Assembly (NCBI GenBank): GCA_963855995.1
Contig: OY979725.1
Span: 3,658,001 to 3,722,000 of the forward strand
DNA length: 64,000 nucleotides
Source: Muricea muricata
Lineage: Eukaryota; Cnidaria; Anthozoa; Malacalcyonacea; Plexauridae
Direction: 5' to 3'
Part shown: positions 60,096 through 64,000 of the stretch, in pieces
How positions within the stretch are numbered: the stretch's first letter is position 1
How the letters are laid out: the number at the start of each line of letters is the position of its first letter
The notes under the pieces: model-generated
The model's input: the letters and a program-made list of their open reading frames with translations, nothing else
Told to the model about the DNA's origin: nothing
Databases searched by the model: none
Translations under genes and position numbers: made by a program

Positions 60096-62044
60096 ATTGA
60101 AGGAGTTTTACTCACACATGCATGCCGCCAAACGTCCTAACGTTATCCACACATACGGTTTTAATTAAATGCAGCTTCACTAAAAGTGCATATAGTCCTG
60201 TTATAAATCTGATTCGCTTATTGTATGTACTTTAGCTTCATGTGACAGGCAGTGTGGAATAAATTAAGCATATAGCAAATATACTGCGGTAAATGAATAT
60301 TGAGTTGCAGGCAATATTCCTGTGTGAAAATGGCATATTAACGTCTGGAGACAGCACTTAAAAGATCCGTATCACTTGTCGGAAAAGACTAAGTACCACA
60401 GCTACTAATGTACTACTTTCTAAGGCTGTTACATGCATGGTCATTGTTACATGCCGTATAGGAAATTGTCAGTCTGTTCAAAGAGTATCTTCAGTAATGT
60501 TATAGCTGATGTTTGGAAAGGAACTGATTGAGTCACTTTGATTTATTTGGAATTTTTAACCCACATCTGGACTAATATGAAAGGAAATTGGTATAGTTCA
60601 GTTGATAAATGAGATGCTGCATGCATCCACTCCATGTGTGCTTTAGTTTTTCTTCCAAGCTAAATACAATATCCATATTGTCTAAATGGGTTTGAAGTGT
60701 CGAATCCCAGAATCCGCCGGTATAAAGGCAAAAATGAATGGGAGATAAATCATATAACGTGAATGCAAAACAAATATATAAATGTACTTCTATATTATAT
60801 AATATACATAGATATACTTTAAAAATAATCAGTGCGTTATGAAAAAATATATAGAATGATAACAGTGGACACAGACACATGCAGAACAGCGCAGTTTGCA
60901 TGCACGTATGTATAAGATTCAAAAACTCAAGCAAATAAATTGGTCAAATTAATTCACTATAGTTATATAATAATATTTTGAAGGAAAACGACTTTTTATA
61001 CATACATTGTCGTTTGAGTAACAAGTTTGCCTGAAGGTAATGTTGTGTACATTATTTAGGCTTCAAATCCGAAGCGAAATTTATAAATTTGCTGAAGTTT
61101 AAAGCAAACTTTGATCCGAAGTGTCCGATAAGTATATAGCCAACTGGCCTTACCTGAACGCATTTGTTGAATTCTTCAGTCTAAAAGTCTCGGAAATATC
61201 TTTTGTGTAGTTAGACGTTACGCAGATAGGTATCGCATCCGCAATACAATTGTATACTGATGCACACAGGACAACGCGGAGATACAGTGAAAAACAGTTC
61301 TACAAAGGCTATCTTTTTTACAGCAGCCAACCCGCTCAGCTGTCCCCGCCACTTTAGCAGATCGAGCGAGCCCACGCTGTGTATTATATTGTTTTTCTTT
61401 TGATTAAATATGATCGGATTCGTTTAGCTTTTGCACATTTTAAGCCGTATTTGACACAATTTGCATAAGTTATTAACAAGGAGGTTGTACATTGATTACT
61501 TCTAGTATGTAATATTCCTTTGCGGTTAGTGTAAAACCACTAGATTTAGAAGGTAAACGATCGTCAAACCACTGCTAAACAAACTCTTATAACATTAAAC
61601 TGTGCGTCCCATTCTTTTAGGCGGAAAACGGTTCGCGAGAGCGCATATTATTCTAAAATTGATATTAATTTTTAGCCCTACAGTGTGGTAATGTTCTGCC
61701 ATTCTTTGTCTCCCCGCCCGCTGCATACGATAAAAGGCTTAGTGTTATCGTAAAACGGTAAACATTTAATTTTTCAATTTATTGTGTGATATATTTATAA
61801 ATTTTGTTATATCGGTCTTTGACATTCTCCCTATGAAGAAACCGCTTGCTTTTTTTGCTCTGTTGCGTAACAACAAGCCCACAGCGCGGCCTAATTCAAT
61901 GAGAAGAGACTTAAGTTAACTTAATGAATTATATCTCCATATTTATGCCGTTTTTTCTAGATATATATATTTTTAGGTACTGTATTTGTAAGAGTTTGGA
62001 TAGGCACTTATAGTACGTATTTCATATAAGGTAAGTGATTGCAC

Positions 62045-62513
62045 AATATGCAAGAGCATATACACGACGCTGAAGAGCATATACACGACGCTGAAGAGCA
62101 TATACATAACGCTCGCAAATAACAACATGGCGCATACAGAGAGAGGCTCAGCCTTACTCGCCCTTTGGGCTTGCGCTTTAGCTAAATTTGGTGAAGTAGA
62201 TACAGTCCCAGTGAGGGAGAATAACCCTTTTGAAATTGAGAAAAAATATAAGAATATAAGAGAAAAAAGTATTCGTGTGTTAAGAAGAAGAAAAAAAAGC
62301 ATAAAGGAAAAGCACGTAATCGGGCTCGAACCCGAAACAAACAGGGCTTAAGCGCACGACCTAGACCACTGAGCTAATGCGGCGAATCGAAAATTTACCC
62401 TTAAAAACTAAATTTATACTGCTTATGTAACCTATTATATTTGAAACGTCGTGTATATGCTCTTCAGCGTCGTGTATATGCTCTTCAGCGTCGTGTATAT
62501 GCTCTTGCATATT
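62045..62513. mobile_element. Element with tandem-repeat terminal inverted arms enclosing a tRNA-like sequence
   Basis: The left arm (62045-62110) has three copies of a 21-bp unit, GAAGAGCATATACACGACGCT. The right arm (about 62449-62513) has three inverted copies. The outer ends AATATGCAAG/CTTGCATATT are perfect. The 340-bp interior contains a small open frame (62127-62351) of doubtful meaning and a tRNA-like region. Non-autonomous; superfamily unknown. Confidence 0.8.
62312..62383 (-). pseudogene. tRNA-like sequence (tRNA pseudogene or SINE head) with intact A and B boxes
   Basis: On the minus strand there is an A box TAGCTCAGTGG, then an anticodon-like loop CTTAAGC (TAA would read Leu), then a B box GGTTCGAGCCC, about 72 nt in all. 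The T stem TCGGG/CCCGA pairs only with a six-base loop. The D, anticodon and acceptor stems pair poorly, so a functional tRNA is unlikely although the pol III promoter boxes survive. Confidence 0.6.
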
Positions 62514-64000
62514 AAGTATATATTAGTCCATATATGGAATACGTACGGTAACTACATATGAGAGTTTGACAAAAAGCTATAAGTATATCGTCTTTTTATG
62601 CTTTATGTAATACATCTATATTATTTTATTAAAGTTTTTTAATGACTTTATGTAAAATGTTAAACATTTGTCGGGCGGATATAAAGCTTTGAACTAAAAT
62701 AATTTTAAAGTATTGCATTGATTATAGCTTGTTGCATGCAGCTATCTTGCACTAAGAAACTATTATGTATTTGCTTTAAAAATATCAAACAATTACGACC
62801 ATGAATCTGTAAGTTCGGGAAGTGACTGGAACTACAAAGTAATTAGAATTTTAAGAAGCTTGTTTAACCTGAATCTGTTAAACTTATCCCACAAGCTACT
62901 ATATGTAATTGAGCATTGTTCCAATGGAATTTCTATATTGCTCGGAAGCTAGTTGCAGGCCTCCCAAAATCTATTTGCACTGGGATGCCCCATGGGAAGG
63001 GGGTGGGATTTGAAAAAGAATCTGAAAGATATTTATGAAAGTTCTGGCTGGTTGCTCAAAAGTCAGTTATCTTAGCTTTAGATCAACAATTAGAATTTTA
63101 TTTCTCTTTCGAGCAAGAGTAAATAATAACACAATTGCAACAAGAGAGAATTTAGGAGAAATGCATCACCTTAGATGTAGTAACTTTACAATAGTATTTA
63201 TTGATTGTCCATTGATAAAGCCGACGTTTGAAGGGGTGGGAGTTTGTCTGAGTGTATTTGCCTCAATTACATTTGACATGTACCCTCACTCACTGCACTT
63301 CCACACATCTTTCTAGTAATTCTATTAAATTGCAAACCACAATCTAATTTTCGAGTCATCCACATTTTCTGTCTTATTTATGTCAATTCTGTATTTTGGA
63401 GAGTATTCGTTTACAAAAATGCTTGTATAGTTTGGCGTGAATTTTTGGATCCCACATTTCTGTTCATTGTCGATACAAGGGCCTCGAGGCGACTGCGGAT
63501 GTATGCAATAATGCTTTTTAACATGCGGTGCTTCTCATTTTTCTGATTTGCTGGACGTGACTTGTCCCGAAATGAACTAAATGTGGGAGGACAATCGGTA
63601 ATGAAAAGTGACATTTCAATTAATTACCAGTAATGGATATAAAATTATGTATTATTTCCCTAAAAAACACCTGCTTAGATACAGTAAAGCAGACACAATT
63701 CTGTAGATTTACTACTTTCATAGATTATTAGCTCCGTCGGCTGTGGAGAATTAGGAAAAATTTATAACATACAATTGAAACATGTAACTTAAAACGGTAA
63801 AACGATAACCAATCTCTTCAAAATCAACCAGTGCATGTATGTCTCGAAATCTTCGAGGTAGATTTGAAACAACAATAATTGCATGTAATAACTAACCTCG
63901 AACATTCTGGAAATTCAATAATCTGACGTTGTTAGGCCTTATTGTCATATTCAGTAGGTTTGAGAGGTATAGATGACACTGTCCTGATGAAAGTCAGCTT

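Larger units (their letters stand above)
37332..64000. other. 26.7-kb gene-poor region upstream of GPCR 2
   Basis: No gene with a recognisable domain. Stop codons are frequent in all frames. It contains the promoter and likely 5' UTR exons of GPCR 2, many inverted-repeat elements and local duplications listed separately, and two doubtful coding traces (59338-59406 and 59766-60095). Stretches such as 43.0-45.1, 48.2-49.4, 49.5-52.4 and 60.1-62.0 kb show nothing beyond AT-rich unique DNA. Confidence 0.5.

Noticed and set aside
60572-60934. 120-codon minus-strand frame with hydrophobic N-terminal half
   Set aside because: AT-rich composition explains the hydrophobic residues; no family resemblance beyond a vague transposon-like segment.
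62127-62351. 74-codon ATG frame inside the tandem-arm element
   Set aside because: Lys/Arg-rich, no domain, and its end overlaps the tRNA-like sequence on the other strand; likely spurious.
62312-62383. Functional tRNA-Leu(UAA)
   Set aside because: The D, anticodon and acceptor stems do not pair and the T loop would have six bases; called tRNA-like instead.

Overview
Eukaryotic nuclear DNA from an animal. The evidence is spliced genes with GT/AG introns, a beta-spectrin gene, rhodopsin-class GPCR genes, many short inverted-repeat DNA transposon relics, long AT-rich introns and a TTAGGG-type telomere-like array. The gene content and the repeat style (many MITEs, 'CCAAGATGGC' motifs in repeat arms) suggest an early-branching metazoan, most likely an anthozoan cnidarian. 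That placement is inference and cannot be settled from this window.

Layout. (1) 1-5.8 kb, + strand: the last four visible exons of a beta-type spectrin gene. They encode spectrin repeats, a PH domain, a Gly/Asp/His-rich stretch and a proline-rich tail; the gene is cut by the left edge. (2) 8.5-17.5 kb, - strand: a complete four-exon class A GPCR of 404 codons, convergent with the spectrin gene. (3) 17.5-31.5 kb: no gene recognised; mostly unique AT-rich DNA with several MITEs and a 149-bp (AT)n tract. (4) 31.5-37.3 kb, - strand: a second complete four-exon class A GPCR of 377 codons, a tandem paralogue of the first. All three coding introns fall at matching positions and phases, and one splits the codon of the conserved Arg of the E/DRY motif. 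(5) 37.3-64 kb: no convincing gene; many inverted-repeat elements (hAT-, Harbinger-, Tc1/mariner- and piggyBac-like by terminal features in the window as a whole), local duplications, and at 62.0-62.5 kb an element whose terminal inverted repeats are made of 21-bp tandem repeats and enclose a tRNA-like sequence.

The two receptors arose by local duplication and look like neuropeptide/peptide-type receptors. Both depart from the class A consensus in the same places: Ser or Gly replaces Asp/Glu in E/DRY, and Val replaces the Trp of the TM6 CWxP motif. Both end in a possible class I PDZ ligand. Nothing indicates a functional link between the spectrin gene and the receptors. Splice sites were called by reading frame, GT/AG consensus and protein continuity. 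Summed exon lengths are exact multiples of three for all three genes, which supports the models, but no transcript evidence was available.
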